The notes beneath the pieces were generated by a model. That model was given only the letters and a program-made list of their open reading frames with translations, had not been told where the DNA came from and ran no database searches. Position numbers and translations under genes: made by a program. A DNA stretch of 64,000 bases from Platerodrilus igneus (taxonomy: Eukaryota; Arthropoda; Insecta; Coleoptera; Lycidae). This document shows, one piece after another, positions 1-11,678 of the stretch. The stretch lies in the NCBI GenBank assembly GCA_036346225.1, contig JARFIW010001339.1, positions 943,001 to 1,007,000 on the forward strand, in the 5' to 3' direction. The first letter of the stretch is position 1, and every line of letters begins with the position of its first letter.

Positions 1-45
1 CGTAATTTTCGCATGGGTCGTCACGTTCGTAGTTTTCTAAGTGAT

Positions 46-938
46 TTAGTTCCTCGTCTCTACTGGTGTTTGTATAATTATTCTTGTTATCATTATTGTT
101 AAATTCTTAAACTTCTTGATGGAATAGTTCTTCGGAAGTGAAGTTTCGTTTTTGATTATAATTTGGTTTGATTTACAATATTTTGTATTTTGTCTGGTGT
201 TACCAGATGAATTGTCCATAGGAGTTGGTTTGTAATAACTATTGGGGTTGTTATTGCTATTGGTCATCGGTGTGTTTCTGTTTAAATTTGCGCCAAATGT
301 TTGTCTTGGCTGGTTTACGTTTTGGTTAAACCTTGGTGGAAATGTGGGTTTTGTAAAATTCGAGTTGAATGTTGGTTTCGGAAATTGTATAAATTAGTTG
401 TTGAAGTTTGTGTTATTAGAGTTCGAGCTGTTAATTCGTGGTTGATTCACTTGCGCGTTAAATGATGTAAATTTCAGTTGTGTTGGTGTTTGTCTCTCGG
501 CTTGTATGATTTTATCGATGAGTAGTTTTTATTTGCGTTAGGGTTATATAGTCTGTTTTGGTAATACACAACGTTTTCTTCCTCTATAATCATGCACATT
601 GCCTCCTCTAGATTTTGGGGATGTTGGAATCTTATTTTGTCTGACGACCGTTCAGGTAATGCGTTTATGTAGGTGTCTAATGCCATTTCATCGTACATTT
701 TTGTTTTCAATAAACGGATATTTTGGTCGGGTTCTTCGATTTTTAGTTTCGTTAGGATCAAGCCCTTACATCTTGGCATCTCATAGCGAATTGATAGGGT
801 GATTGGTTGGGTTCCATTCAAAGATTTATTAAATCGCGGACGAGGCATTTGATGTTTGTCTGGTCGGCGAAACACTATAAGTAATCGTTTGAAGTCCTGC
901 CATTTTTCAAGGTAATCGCGACTTGCGACAATGTTCAA
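46..938 (-). pseudogene. Gag of 17.6-like element, frameshifted
   Basis: Gag would form the virus-like particle and bind the element RNA. The best piece is 474-938, whose second half (ILTKLKIEEPDQN, then KMYDEMALDTYINALPER, then NLEEAMCMIIEEENVVYYQN) is a typical capsid C-terminal region of insect gypsy-type Gag. Between about residues 20 and 60 of that piece the reading goes out of frame and returns, so two compensating shifts are likely. A second piece (46-267) holds the proline/serine tail with PTPMDNSSGNTRQ. No CCHC knuckle is visible, which is normal for this lineage. The 3' end lies off the window or in decayed sequence. Expressed function is unlikely. Confidence 0.7.
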
Positions 939-1364
939 GCTCTTCCTGTTAGTTTCCTGAGAATTAGGCGTAAAAGCATGACACTACGGTCAATGTCACC
1001 TACTTTATGAAAAGATTTTAAGAACATTTTACAAGCAGTAATAAAAATTCCCAATATGGTTTAATTTCCGTCGAATACGGGGATTGATTCGAGGGACAAC
1101 CGCATATTCTCCACGTTTCGTGTTTTTAATATCAATTAATTCTATAAGTCGAGTTTGTATTACAATTAAATTAAACTTGGTGTCTAATTATTTAAAGAAT
1201 CACGTATATGCAATTACAAAGTGCTATTATTATATTAAAGAATTTTTGCTTGGTAATTGTTTCATTAATTACTGTCGCATTGAATTGTATATTTTTAATT
1301 TTACAGAGATTATAGATTGTTGCGAGTTGAGTTTCTGTTTTCTGAGTGGTTTGTCGTAATAACT

Positions 1365-1700
1365 GCGCTATAATTACACGCCTTTATTCAGATTTGTGAT
1401 AATTAATTAAGCGTTGCAGCAATAAATGCGTAAATGTTTCTTTACAATTACACACCTTCGTTGCCTTGAAAATGTCTAATTATAAAGTTTCAGGTTTCTG
1501 AATGATTTTTATTTCAGTAATGAGTAATTCGTTTTGTTACAATAAAGTGCATAAACGTTTATAATTATACACTCTCGTTAATTTGCCGAAAGTATTTAAT
1601 TATAAAGCTTTTTATAAAAATGTAATGATTATTAAATCGTTTCAGTAATAACTGTGGTAATAAAAGGATTGAGTTTTAATTATATGTTAAACTTAAGTCT
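1365..1700. repeat. Degenerate tandem repeats in gypsy leader
   Basis: Three imperfect units share the order (A)TAATTACAC(G/A)CC or ATAATTATACACTC, then TAATTATAAAG-like, then a TTTCAG(T)AAT-like block, then a weak AATAAA(T/G)TGC-like block. Starts are near 1370, 1440 and 1558. Units are about 70-120 bp and much diverged. They occupy the leader between LTR and gag, where Drosophila gypsy carries its insulator repeats. Function here is not shown. Confidence 0.5.
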
Positions 1701-1924
1701 TGCTAAATAAATCGTTTCTTTTTATATTAATAATTGTAGTAAACTATGCACATAAATGCGTCTTTATAAAATAAGTTTCCTGAATAAATTCTTTCAGAAA
1801 TGATGTAATAATAAATTGCAATAATTATGCATAAGATCCTTACTAGCTGATATCAATAATTTAAAAAAAAATGGTTTGGATAAATAAAGTTACATAATTT
1901 TCATTGCCAATTTTATCTGTTTTC

Positions 1925-2008
1925 TTTCTTTGGGCTTGGTCGATTTTGTACCTTGTCCAAGTTTTATTTCTTTGGGCTTGATCGATTTTGTACCTTGTCC
2001 AAATTTTG
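1925..2008. repeat. 42-bp tandem duplication in leader
   Basis: The motif TTTGGGCTTG(G/A)TCGATTTTG followed by TACCTTGTCCAA occurs twice with a 42-bp period and only a couple of differences. It lies in the untranslated leader between the PBS and gag of the 17.6-like element. Confidence 0.8.
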
Positions 2009-2090
2009 TTGTTTGTTCTCCAGATTAAGAATTGATATTTCAGACCACTAGCTCTTCGAATTTTGATATCCTAGTGGCCTTCTGGATCCA

Positions 2091-2104
2091 ATCCGTCTGC
2101 GCCA
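2091..2104 (-). other. tRNA primer-binding site
   Basis: On the minus strand this reads TGGCGCAGACGGAT immediately after the LTR end, sharing one base with it. TGGCGCAG is the start of the primer-binding site used by 17.6/297-type elements, where a tRNA 3' end primes minus-strand DNA synthesis. Confidence 0.65.
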
Positions 2105-2651
2105 GTTAGGTTTTGGCCTTTGGGAGCAGCCTTTTAAAAAGTCTTCCAAAAACTCTTCTAACAAAATTTTATTTATACAGAAATTACAATATGAAGTTTT
2201 ATTTACAAATACTGTATCAAAATTATTCTACCTTGAAATTATATTTAAATGAACTAAATTACGGCGAGTAGCCTAAACAACCAACAAAGCTAAAGTTGTG
2301 AGGCTCAAGACTGACTGACCTCCTTGAGCTCTCCAGAGTATTTATGTTGTCTCTGTCCCTCACATTGCTTGTGGGATCTGCAGAGCTCATGTCTGCTTAT
2401 TTCTTTATTTATTAATATAAAGTAACAATCTTAATTCTAACAATAAGTTTCTTGCAGTCTATTGTGACCTGCCCCTGCAGAGTCAGGCTACGTCTGGAAT
2501 ACGATGTATTGACATCCGTTCTCATGTCTTCTGTCTGACTTTTATTAACCTTTTATTATTTATTCTTAAATTACACAATGTTGCAAATTAACTTTAAGAT
2601 TCAATAATTCTATTTAACTATACCTATATTTGATTTGGGGGATATGTAACT
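2104..2651 (-). repeat. 5' LTR of the 17.6-like element
   Basis: A 548-bp segment that on the minus strand begins AGTTACATATCC and ends AACCTAACT, giving the short inverted AGTTA/TAACT termini of errantivirus-type LTRs. It ends exactly where a TGGCGCAG primer-binding site starts, which fixes the inner boundary. The outer boundary at 2651 is chosen from the matching terminus. No partner LTR is in the window, so the length is inferred. Confidence 0.65.
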
Positions 2652-2754
2652 CACGTTCGTGTCCAAAATTGTAATTATTGTTTCCCAGCAAAACCATGCG
2701 TCTCTTTTTCTCTTATGGCCAACTTACCGTCTCCTAGAATTAATTAGGCCAACG

Positions 2755-4010
2755 CCTATATGTATACCGGTTTCGATATAGGGTTTGTAGATCTGGAAAA
2801 AAGCATTCGACAATGTAAAATGGAAAGAACTATTCGAAATACTCAAAAAGATTGGAATGAGTTTTAGGGATAGATGGATTCGTACATAGCCTATATAAAA
2901 AAAAGCTACAATAGAATTAGGGTAGGAACGTAGAGAAGTAAATATTAGGAAAGGGGTGAGATGGGGATGTGCCCTAGCCTCGTTGATTTTTAACCTGTAC
3001 ATCGAAGAGGCAATGAATACTATCAAATGCAGAAAGACTTTTAGAATTATTATGCAGGAACAAAAGATTGATACCCCTAAATTTACAAATGATGTAGCGG
3101 TATTAGTATCTAACCAGAAAAAGTTAGAAGCAGTTCTTAATGAAATGGAAATTAACAGAAATGAAACTAAAATACTAGTATGTAAAGGAGAGGGAAATAA
3201 ATTAAAAACCAGAAAACAAATAGGAAACTATAACTTACAAGACATTAAGGACTTCTGCTACCTAGGAAGCCACATAACGCAAGATGGGAAAAGTGCAAAA
3301 GATATAAAACAATGATTAGCACAAGGCTGTGCTGCATTTAACAAAAGAAAGCTACAACTATCTTCATATGCAACAAACTTCGAAACAAGGACAAGATTGA
3401 TAAAAGCATATGTGTGGCGCACAGTGCTGTACGGATGTGAAACTTGGAGAGTAGGAAAAGCGGAAAGGAAAAAGAAAGAAGCCTTCGAAGTATGATGCTA
3501 CAGACGTAAGATGAAGATATCATGCAGAGACAAAGTTAAGAACAAAGAGGTTCTAAAAATAGTAGTAAAAGAAAAAAGTATGTGTAAAACATTAGAAAAT
3601 AGGATAGATAAAATGATAGATCCCACACTAAGACAATAAGAAACAGCGCGAAATATTTTAGAAACAGATATAGGAAAAAAAGAGTTAGAGGTAGACCTAG
3701 GCAAGACTTTTGCACACAAATGGTCAAACATGTAAGCTGTGGTAATTTTAGGGAAATGTGTAAAATAGCTCAGAATAGAAATCAATGTGTGTGACAAAAA
3801 AGAAACCATTATACTTGAACCTGATAATTATTATAAACAGCTACAGGTGTTGGTTTGGCAATATTCTCAACTAATGTTGATTGTGTGAAAGGATTTATTG
3901 GAAAGTATTAATTTGGCAAATTCCTAAGTTTTAGGGAATCTTGGTAACCGCACGTCGCTTACCCCCTTCACTCTACTCCTACGGTAAGGAAGCTGTGACC
4001 ACTCCCTTCG
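2755..4010 (+). pseudogene. LINE reverse transcriptase fragment, degenerate
   Basis: This is a plus-strand relative of the minus-strand LINE at 15963-20638. Readable blocks in order are GFVDLEK (RT motif A region, about 2785), VNIRKGVRWGCALASLIFNL (2940-2995), a decayed catalytic box FTNDVAVL where the relative has FADDIAAL (about 3080), and KDFCYLGSHITQDGKS (about 3250). Downstream the sequence matches the LINE C-terminus and 3' untranslated part up to roughly 4000. The endonuclease half is absent, so the copy is 5'-truncated. Several stops and shifts are present. It abuts the 17.6-like LTR with about 100 bp between. Confidence 0.8.
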
Positions 4011-6094
4011 CAGTAAGCCATTGCTTTAAGTTTTTATGTCTTTTTCTTTCTCTTACATATCCAATTTCGTTTAGCTAAAACCTTGTTTTAATGCCGGGGA
4101 ATATGTCAACGACGGCAAAAAATATATTGTGTTTAAAACCCAAATTAACCATGGTTTATTAAGTTATTGGTGGAAGTCGCACCTTAAATTAATAAACGAT
4201 AAACTGAAACATGTTCCAAATTTAACAATAACTGACAAAGCTGAATGAAATTAAGAAAAACTAACAAATCAACAACAGAATGATTCTGTAGCTGGAAACA
4301 TTGGTAGTTAACAGTATTTTATAGCGTACGTGACGCGTTAAACTGCGGATCTTTAATTCCTATCTTATAGTCTATCCTAAACTTGCACTCTTTAACTCCC
4401 AAGTAAAACGAGCTGCAGTTAGGTAAGTCAGTTGTTTATACATTTTAAATTTTAAAAAATCTAAGTTCTCATGTGCAGAACTTCTAACCAAACTTACAGA
4501 TATGTTGTTATCAAAAATATAAATATTACATATACATTAAAAACAAGATGTCGAATAACTCGAAAACCTTTCGACTTAGAGCATTGGTGCTTTGAGAAAA
4601 TATGTTCAGGAGGTATGGAGCTATGAGAGCTATGAGAAAATATGCTCAAGAGGTCGATATAAACCTAAAACTTTATTTATTTTTTGCTGGAGTGAAGTTT
4701 ATCATAGTCAAAATTTCGACTTTAAAGTCGAATAACTCGAAAACTAAATGAGATATCGAAAAATGGATAGCATATTCTTAATCAGCGTAAAAAACTGAAC
4801 AAGATCCATATATCAAATGTTTGTAAAACGAAAAAAACGTGCAACGGACGACGACGGCGACGTAGCGATCTTATTAACCTAACTTACTTCGTAAGTTTGG
4901 TTGATATTTAATTTTTCATCCGTCGAAATATACGTTTCAGAAAGTGCATTTATTGATAATAGACCAAAATTAGCTTGTGCCGTTGCATTAATATTATTTG
5001 CGATTAATCATCGTCGTACTCTTTAAAATAATTATGGTTTATAACATATCTTCAAATTTCTATGTTACCTAATGAGTTACATCGTTGAAATTATATGTTC
5101 GATGTCGTATGAATAAATGACCCGCTTCCTAATTACTTTCGTCTTTATATACTAAAACAAACTCAAGACATCATCTTTCAAGTTCCGTCTATTGCATTCT
5201 CAAAGCATTAGTCACGGCATGATGTTATTTTACCCACAATTCCGCTCCTTTATCTGTTTAATGACCTGTCAGTGTTAAAATTTATGGTTAGTAAAATATC
5301 GCATGTTTTGTTAATGCATTAAAAATAAGTCATTGCAATCTTTCTTTCACGAATTCTGTAATAAAATTCTAGCTATTAAACGCGTATTCTTATATATTTT
5401 ATAGCTTTCGGGTAGTATTGCGTTCTTTGAATCGACGTATATTGATACAAGAAAATTAATTTGCTGATTCGATAGTTTTGAAAAAATTTCTGGAAGGAAA
5501 TGACGTATTGTTTTATTAAATAACGTAACTAGAATTTACTGTAGAATTGTTCCGAAATGTGCTTCTTTGAAATAAAGCTGCCCTTTATTAAAAACTCGTA
5601 GAATTCTATTTTAACGAGGATGCATTCATTGAATTTGCATTTGTATTGAATAAGCAATGTTTATCGTAAAGTACGGACTTTAGTATTTTTAAAATAAATG
5701 AGACACGTTTACCAGTTTGCAATAAATGACTATACACGGATTTTCATACTAACACAATAAATGAATGCATTATGTAACCTTGTTTTCAAGATATTGAAAT
5801 CATTTAGTATATAAGACGTGTTGAACCGTAAAAGAAAACTTAGTTAAGGTACTTTCCTAGAAAATAATTATTTGAACACGGAATAAAGTTACTTCGTTAT
5901 TAAATCGTATTATAATACTTAAAGTGTTTTTATTTTGCACGGGAATACATGAATCTTGTTAAAGGACTACGCTTATACGTTTATACAGAGTAAAAATTAA
6001 ATATTGGGAAATTTTACTTCTTTTCGCTTTGGGTAAGTTTTCTCACACAATTTAGCGCTCAATGACTCTCGTGACCTCATTATCACATCATATG

Positions 6095-6096
<2 letters not shown>
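4011..6096. other. Non-coding AT-rich stretch
   Basis: No ORF worth reporting. The phrase GTCGAATAACTCGAAAAC occurs twice (about 4548 and 4725). From about 4860 to 6096 the sequence resembles 44726-46191, for example TTTTATTAAATAACGTAA and TTTATACAGAGTAAAA occur in both. It ends CCTCATTATCACATCAT next to a (TA)n tract, which suggests a member of the (TA)n-bounded repeat group. Confidence 0.5.
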
Positions 6097-6129
<33 letters not shown>

Positions 6130-6130
<1 letters not shown>

Positions 6131-6187
6131 AGAATGAAATTTAATGGCAAGTGACTCACTTGTCACTTGCCATTAAATTTCATTCTT
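6130..6187. repeat. Perfect 25-bp inverted repeat between (TA)n tracts
   Basis: The arm at 6130-6154 (AAGAATGAAATTTAATGGCA then AGTGA) is exactly complementary to 6163-6187, with an 8-nt spacer that itself continues a CAAGTGA/TCACTTG palindrome. (TA)n tracts lie at 6097-6128 and 6226-6258. It could be a minimal foldback element or a stem left after deletion. Confidence 0.85.
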
Positions 6188-6222
6188 TGATATTATTCTA
6201 AGACTCATTAAATTTATTTATT

Positions 6223-6258
<36 letters not shown>

Positions 6259-6261
<3 letters not shown>

Positions 6262-8323
6262 CCGTGTAACCTTATAAGAATAATCGTGCCTCACAAATTG
6301 GGCGCCAAAAATTGCCGTGAAACTCGGGTAAAATCCTCACCAACAAAAATATATTTGAAAATTTTATTAAATTTTCAAATTCGAAAATAGAAAAATTTCC
6401 AAAAATTTAAATAAGAAAAAAAAAAATTTCTTACCCGTTTTCCTCTCTTCTTCGGTTGAATTGCCAATTTTCTGCACCTGCTTCCGGCTAGCTCATTTGG
6501 ACCTCCTCTTGGGTATCTAGATTCACTCGCATATTCTCAATCGTACACACACACTCGCAATAAAACCACAAAATACAACCAACATACAATCTTTTATTTA
6601 TTACTATTTACAAATGAAATTCAATATTGTCCATATTTCATTGATCACGTTACACTTCAGCAAATCTTATTTTATAATGTTCTGTATTTTATTTTAAAAT
6701 CATCAAACACATAAAATGTACCCGGAGTAAATGGGCTTTGAATAATATCTTCTCTAAAATTCCTTCTTTATAATTTATTTTGTTTTTTAATTTAAGTAAA
6801 CTCTGGGGTAGGGTAAGCTCATGATAACCCAGCTAATTCTGCATAATGTATGCCCTTCTACTTTGCATTAAAAACAACAAAGCCATGTACTCTTCACAAA
6901 AATTTCACTTTCTGATGAAACGTTAAAAAACTTTATAGACACCTTCAAATTTCTAGTTAAATACCATAATAAAGTTATTTACACGTATTATGTTCAATAC
7001 GTAAATAATCCACACCACCTTGAAAAACACTCTCATACGTCACCCAATATTCACAGTTTATAAGAATCACAATTTCAAATCGTTACCTGGAAATTTCTAG
7101 ACGATCTCCGCTCTGTGGACGATGCCTTGTATTTATTGTATCTGGTCTGCAGGCCGTTTCTAGCTGTTACTAGACGAACTCTATCTAAGCTGATTTGCCA
7201 ACGCCGCCTCCACGGTGTAACCAAATTCCATTTAAACATACCTCTTTCTCAATTAGTTGCTTCAAACTACGTTACTTAATGTCCCGACACGAGTTGGTTA
7301 AAATTTATAAGTGATACCTCAATTAAAAAATGTAATCTCGGCACACTAACCACGTACTAATTAAGAGGCTACCACCATGCAATATAATTTAAATGATTTT
7401 ATAATACTTACAACTCATGATACTTTGATACGTCGTTTGGAGCGATCGAAATCTTAAGGGTCTTCACCACGTTGTCCAAAAACATTTATACACTTAGGCC
7501 GCCACCTCCTGGCCGCCTATTCATCCGAAATCCCCATCTACAACAACACATTCTTAAAATTTTGCACTCAACCAATATTTAGTCCTGCGAAATTCAGCAC
7601 GTCGTTATAATATTTTCAGAAAACTACGCTACACTATCCTCGTGTTTGTTTCAAGTCAACTAACTATATCCACCAATCATATATTTACTGACGTCCTACA
7701 GGTCCCTCTTATACTATCGTTGTCTCTCGCTTATGCGTTTTCTACGTCTCTTTCTAACCTGGTTTGAGTGGTACAAAATCGATATTTCTGTTTATTTGCT
7801 ATCTACACCACGTGGACTTACTACGTGATTTAAATAACCCCTCATTAGTATTTCCAGAGAACGCATGCGACGGTTTACAATATACGTCGAATCTTCATGT
7901 TTATCTATACAAAATTATTGGAACTTGACATTTAAAATTCTGCAGGTATTTAATATTAACGAACGTTTTAAATACAATTCTAAGAGTTGGATTTCACCTT
8001 ATTTCAACCCTACTGATATATTTGTTTGTTAGCAACGCGTCTCACCTTGGTATTATTGGGTTTTTACACGCTTTTATGCATATTATACATCAATAATCGT
8101 TCAATTAAATTCAATTAAATTAATAAATTAATGGCATTGGCTTCTACCATTTAATTTCTTTGCAAACCTACTAAATATTTATTATTATTTGTACAATTTG
8201 ATTGATACCCGTTACTTAAAAATGAATTAACTAATATAACTTTCGCACGTAATTTCTGGTTGTTCCTTTATACAGGATGTTTTGAAATTGTTTTTTTTAT
8301 ATTTATTTTTGATCTTTTAATAC

Positions 8324-8329
<6 letters not shown>
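6259..8329 (+). repeat. (TA)n-bounded repeat, family A
   Basis: A segment of about 2.07 kb running from TTGCCGTGTAACC, directly after a (TA)n tract, to another (TA)n tract (8329-8356). It resembles each half of the 50676-54896 palindrome. Shared blocks include the stretch around 7790-7850 (CATGTGGAC/CACGTGGAC, then TTAAATAACCCC) and around 8205-8260 (CGGTTACTTAAAA/CCGTTACTTAAAA, then GCACGTAATTTC). No coding potential is evident. A TTGGGCGCC motif at about 6298 resembles the complement of a retroelement primer site, but no LTR could be defined. Confidence 0.55.
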
Positions 8330-8355
<26 letters not shown>

Positions 8356-9149
8356 ATGATATTAAAATAATTGCTTTTAGCAAATTTAATAAATAAAACA
8401 TTATATACGATGTATAAATAAACACCCACTTTACGTATGTATATATTGATATGATAACGCCGTACTCGGTGTAATGACTTTTTTACTTAACTCTACCGCT
8501 GTGTTCTCAAACCAAATTTAATTTTAATAATTTTATTATTATGCCACGGCTAGCCCTTCTTAATCTACATAGAGTGCACAACGTTACGATGATGAATTTT
8601 TCTCTTCTCCACCCATTTATGATTACCTATTTGTCTAAATTTATAAAACGAAGTCAATTAATTTCATATAATGAAAAGAAATATTATTTACAAGTTTTGA
8701 ATTGATAAATATTTAAATACATCCCTTCAATCAATCAACATCATATGTAGCATTTATCCCAAAATTTATATACTTTGAATTCAATCTAAAGTCATCAAAA
8801 ACTACCCCTTTTTTACCAAAGAAACTTGGAACGTTCTAGACCCCTTTATAATATATTACGTAAGTTTAACGTATGCAATGTTTGTTGTTGACTTCGTTAC
8901 ACTTTTTATATAAATTGAGTAAATTCAGTATTGAAATTTAAATAGAAAAATATCTTAAAATTAAATAGATCTGACCTGCTACAGCTTGTTCGAGTTGTGG
9001 ATCAACACCCCTTTATTGTCCTCCTTCGTTGAACCAGTGTTTGAGTACAGTCACCCCTCGTTTTCTACAAATTACTTCGCGCTTCTTTATATTATATGCC
9101 ATGAATCTCGCAACTCAAAATTGTACCAGAATTGTACCAAAATATAGTT

Positions 9150-9430
9150 GTCGAGGCTGATTTGAAATATTATATTGACCCAGATTTGAATTATTCTTAT
9201 TGACGGATACTTGAATTATTGCAACTTGAAATATTCAGAAATACACCACCATTCCAAATATTCAGAAATGTACCACCAATTCGAATTATTATCATTAAGA
9301 TTCGAATTATTGTCAACGCAGACTTGAATTACACCACAAATTTGAATTATTGTCATGAACATTCGAATTATTACTATCGCAAATTTGAATTACACCACAA
9401 ATTTCAAGTATTATGAAATGTTCCACCATT
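9150..9430. repeat. Short interspersed TTGAATTATT repeats
   Basis: A 20-30 bp motif (TTGAATTATT or its variant TTCGAATTATT, often followed by GTCA or alternating with ACACCACAAAT) recurs about ten times with irregular spacing. Plain degenerate tandem repeat; the open frame through it is a by-product. Confidence 0.7.
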
Positions 9431-10065
9431 CGAAGCCGTTAAACGGCAAAAGAAGTCTTCTTAATCGTTGCACTTATTGTCACTATAACATACACTTAAT
9501 ATTTTATTATATTTAAATTACGCGTTACTTTCTAATTAGCAGTAGCGCAGCTTCGCCCTGTCTGAGTTTTAAACTCTCTCGTCTTATCATTGCTCTGTGT
9601 TAATATAGGCTGTTCCCACTTACATGTGGACTGGGTTTTCAACAGCTTTGCAGATATCTCAACCAACCAGATTTTCAATATTCCCTGCATTTCGAAGTTG
9701 TTTCTGATGTAATTTATTTGGTTTTCCGTGTAATGGTGTTTATTTGATACCTTATTATTCGTTATCTTGACCATACGTTGTTTTGTGTAGATATCGCTTT
9801 TTCAATAATTGAACAAAATAAATGATGTAACTTCAATGCTAACTTTCGTTTATGTAGTTTTATGCGTGTTTGAAATTGCGTTTTCTTATCAAAAATGTTT
9901 ATTATTACACCGTAATTACATAAAGCTTTGTTAGGTTTTATCTCTTATTTTCGTATTTGTTTTATAACTAATTAGAACACTCCTCAACGCGTGTTTAATT
10001 ACATGTACTATTATTTCTCTTGAATGCGCGTACTTTTGTTGAAACATATTCTTACTTTCATTACT

Positions 10066-10285
10066 TAAAATTAATAACGGTTTACATACAGAGTGTTAAA
10101 TACTTGCTATTTACATAACGTATGAATTACCTATTTTTCTGCTAAATATGCGTTCTATTGTTGTAAGATATGCTTATTTGCATCGCTTAAAACTAATTAT
10201 GGTCTATATACAGGAAGTTAAATGCTTGTTATTTACATAATATACGAATTACTTAATTTTCTGCTAAATAAATGCAGTTTTCTGC
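10066..10285. repeat. About 120-bp imperfect tandem repeat
   Basis: Two units begin AAAATTAATAACGGTTTACA and AAAACTAATTATGGTCTATA. They continue with matching TGCT(A/T)TTTACATAA, GAATTAC and TTTTCTGCTAAATA blocks. The period is about 120 bp. Confidence 0.65.
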
Positions 10286-10429
10286 TTCCTATCGCAATTT
10301 ATTGTTACTACACGACCCTTGCTGCTCAGTACATCCCTAAACAACCTCTTATCACAGCAATGTATATATATATATATATATAAATATATATTGTATGCTG
10401 AATAGATGTAAGTAGTGGGTGTCAAGTCC

Positions 10430-10555
10430 AATGAATAAGTTAAGTTGTTATCAAATTTTATTCTATTTCTTGACGTTTCGGCGACATTTTTGTGCCTTTG
10501 TCGAAAGATATATAAATTGAACTACATAAATAACAAATTGATAGTTTATATGATT
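10430..10555 (-). pseudogene. Penelope-like element 3' tail, severed part
   Basis: On the minus strand the sequence contains AAGGC...GCCGAAACGTCAAG, a hammerhead-like tail motif shared with the Penelope-like pair at 48.7-50.6 kb. It belongs with 12510-13180, from which it is separated by the inserted segment 10556-12509. Confidence 0.55.
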
Positions 10556-10599
10556 TTTATATGATTTTTATTGGAAATAAATGCAAAAGTGCATTCGTA

Positions 10600-11489
10600 A
10601 AATTGTAGGGATGTGTGAAATCTGCCAAAAAGCAAAAATCTCTTCTAGGTGCAGTGGGGAAATGCAACCGGTTTTCGCGGATCATTCCAACCATAAAGTT
10701 AGTCGATTTTGTGGGCCTCTTGTCACCCTCTAGGGGGGGCGTCACAGAGATTTTGGTAGTGCTAGCTATTTTTAGTAAACGCGTTTCATTTTTTCCCTTA
10801 AAAAGAGCTACTGCTGCGGCAGCCCTACGATGTTTACCTAAATATTTCACTGAGGTAGGAAACCTCAAGTGATATTATCGGATAACGGGACCCAATTCGG
10901 TAATAAGGTTTACAAAGAAGCGATGAGAGAAGGCTCGCACATCTGTGTATTTCCCGCAAGGAAATATGGTCGAGCGATCTAATGAGACGGCGCGCTTGCT
11001 GTGTACATATTGTCACGATAAGTATCAAAATTGTGCTCATTCACTAAAGAAAATTGAACAGTATTTAAATGAAGCAGTGCATTCGAGCATTGGTGTTACA
11101 CCGGAGAAAGTACACGCGGATAAAGTTTTACAATTGAATAAAGTAGCATGTATTCCCGATCCTCCAGGGGGAAAAATTCTACTAATATAGTGATATTGGC
11201 TCGGTCGAGGCTACATTCTCGTGCTGAAAAACGAAAGCGAGCGCATGACCGAGGTAGGAAGCTAACTTCATTTCAGGTAGGTGATAGAGTACTAGTAAAA
11301 ACTCATGACCTGTCCTCAGCTGAAGACAAGGTCATTCGTAAATTTTTTTTATTGTATTGGGGACCCGGTACCGTTCAGGATGTAATTAACCCGAATGCAT
11401 ATCATATAACCGAAGATGTTTCTGGGTTATCATTAGGGGCGCATAACATTTATAACTTGAAACCCTATAAGTGTCCTATAGAGGCTTGA
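10600..11489 (+). pseudogene. Ty3/gypsy integrase remnant, duplicated copy
   Basis: Integrase inserts the element DNA. In order: a zinc-binding region remnant with CEICQKAK-like reading (about 10615), the catalytic core (LVDFVGLLSPSRGGVTEILV; then ILSDNGTQFG spanning a frame change near 10880), NMVERSNETAR (about 10965) near the third catalytic position, then a C-terminal domain with FQVGDRVLV (about 11275) and GAHNIYNLKPYK before the stop at 11487-11489. At least three frame changes (about 10870, 10940, 11175) make it non-functional. The C-terminal frame is still open here, whereas the template copy at 14.5-14.8 kb has lost one A. Confidence 0.8.
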
Positions 11490-11678
11490 GCCTGGTGGGG
11501 GCTAGACTGTGACTCGTTTCTGGGGACGTTAGGATAGTTTTGCTGTTTAGTTATTTTAGAAAATTATATGTAACACGATACGTGAGGCGGTTAGTAATTT
11601 TAGTTTTATGGATTTATCTAAGTAACAAAAACTCTATAATTAATGGTATTAATTTTAATCCTTTTTGTGGAGGGGCGG

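Larger units (their letters stand above)
1..2651 (-). mobile_element. 17.6/297-like Ty3/gypsy retroelement, 5' part
   Basis: Read on the minus strand from high to low coordinates the order is LTR (2651-2104), primer-binding site (2104-2091), a leader of about 1.15 kb, then gag (938 downward). Gag runs off the left edge of the window, so protease, pol and the 3' LTR are not visible. The lineage call rests on three things: LTR ends of the AGTTA...TAACT type, a PBS beginning TGGCGCAG as in the 17.6/297 group, and a Gag with the PTPMD-S-SGNT tail and an EEAM-MIIEEENV-like helix. Frameshifts in gag make this a dead copy. The name is family-level only. Confidence 0.8.
8357..10360 (-). repeat. (TA)n-bounded repeat, family B
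   Basis: This 2.0-kb non-coding segment lies between (TA)n tracts 8329-8356 and 10362-10391 and ends CTTATCACAGCAA against the right tract. The terminus resembles that at 48215-48250 (CCCTATTAACACAGCA next to (TA)n). On the minus strand it therefore begins TTGCTGTGATA, as does the 50676 element. It contains two internal repeat blocks listed separately. An 80-codon minus-strand ORF at 9532-9774 has no recognisable features. Confidence 0.5.

Noticed and set aside
6290..6320. Primer-binding site and LTR at TTGGGCGCC
   Set aside because: No matching LTR pair or gag/pol sequence around it; the motif alone is too short.
9150..10285. CRISPR-like array
   Set aside because: Repeats are imperfect, AT-rich and irregularly spaced; the window is eukaryotic.
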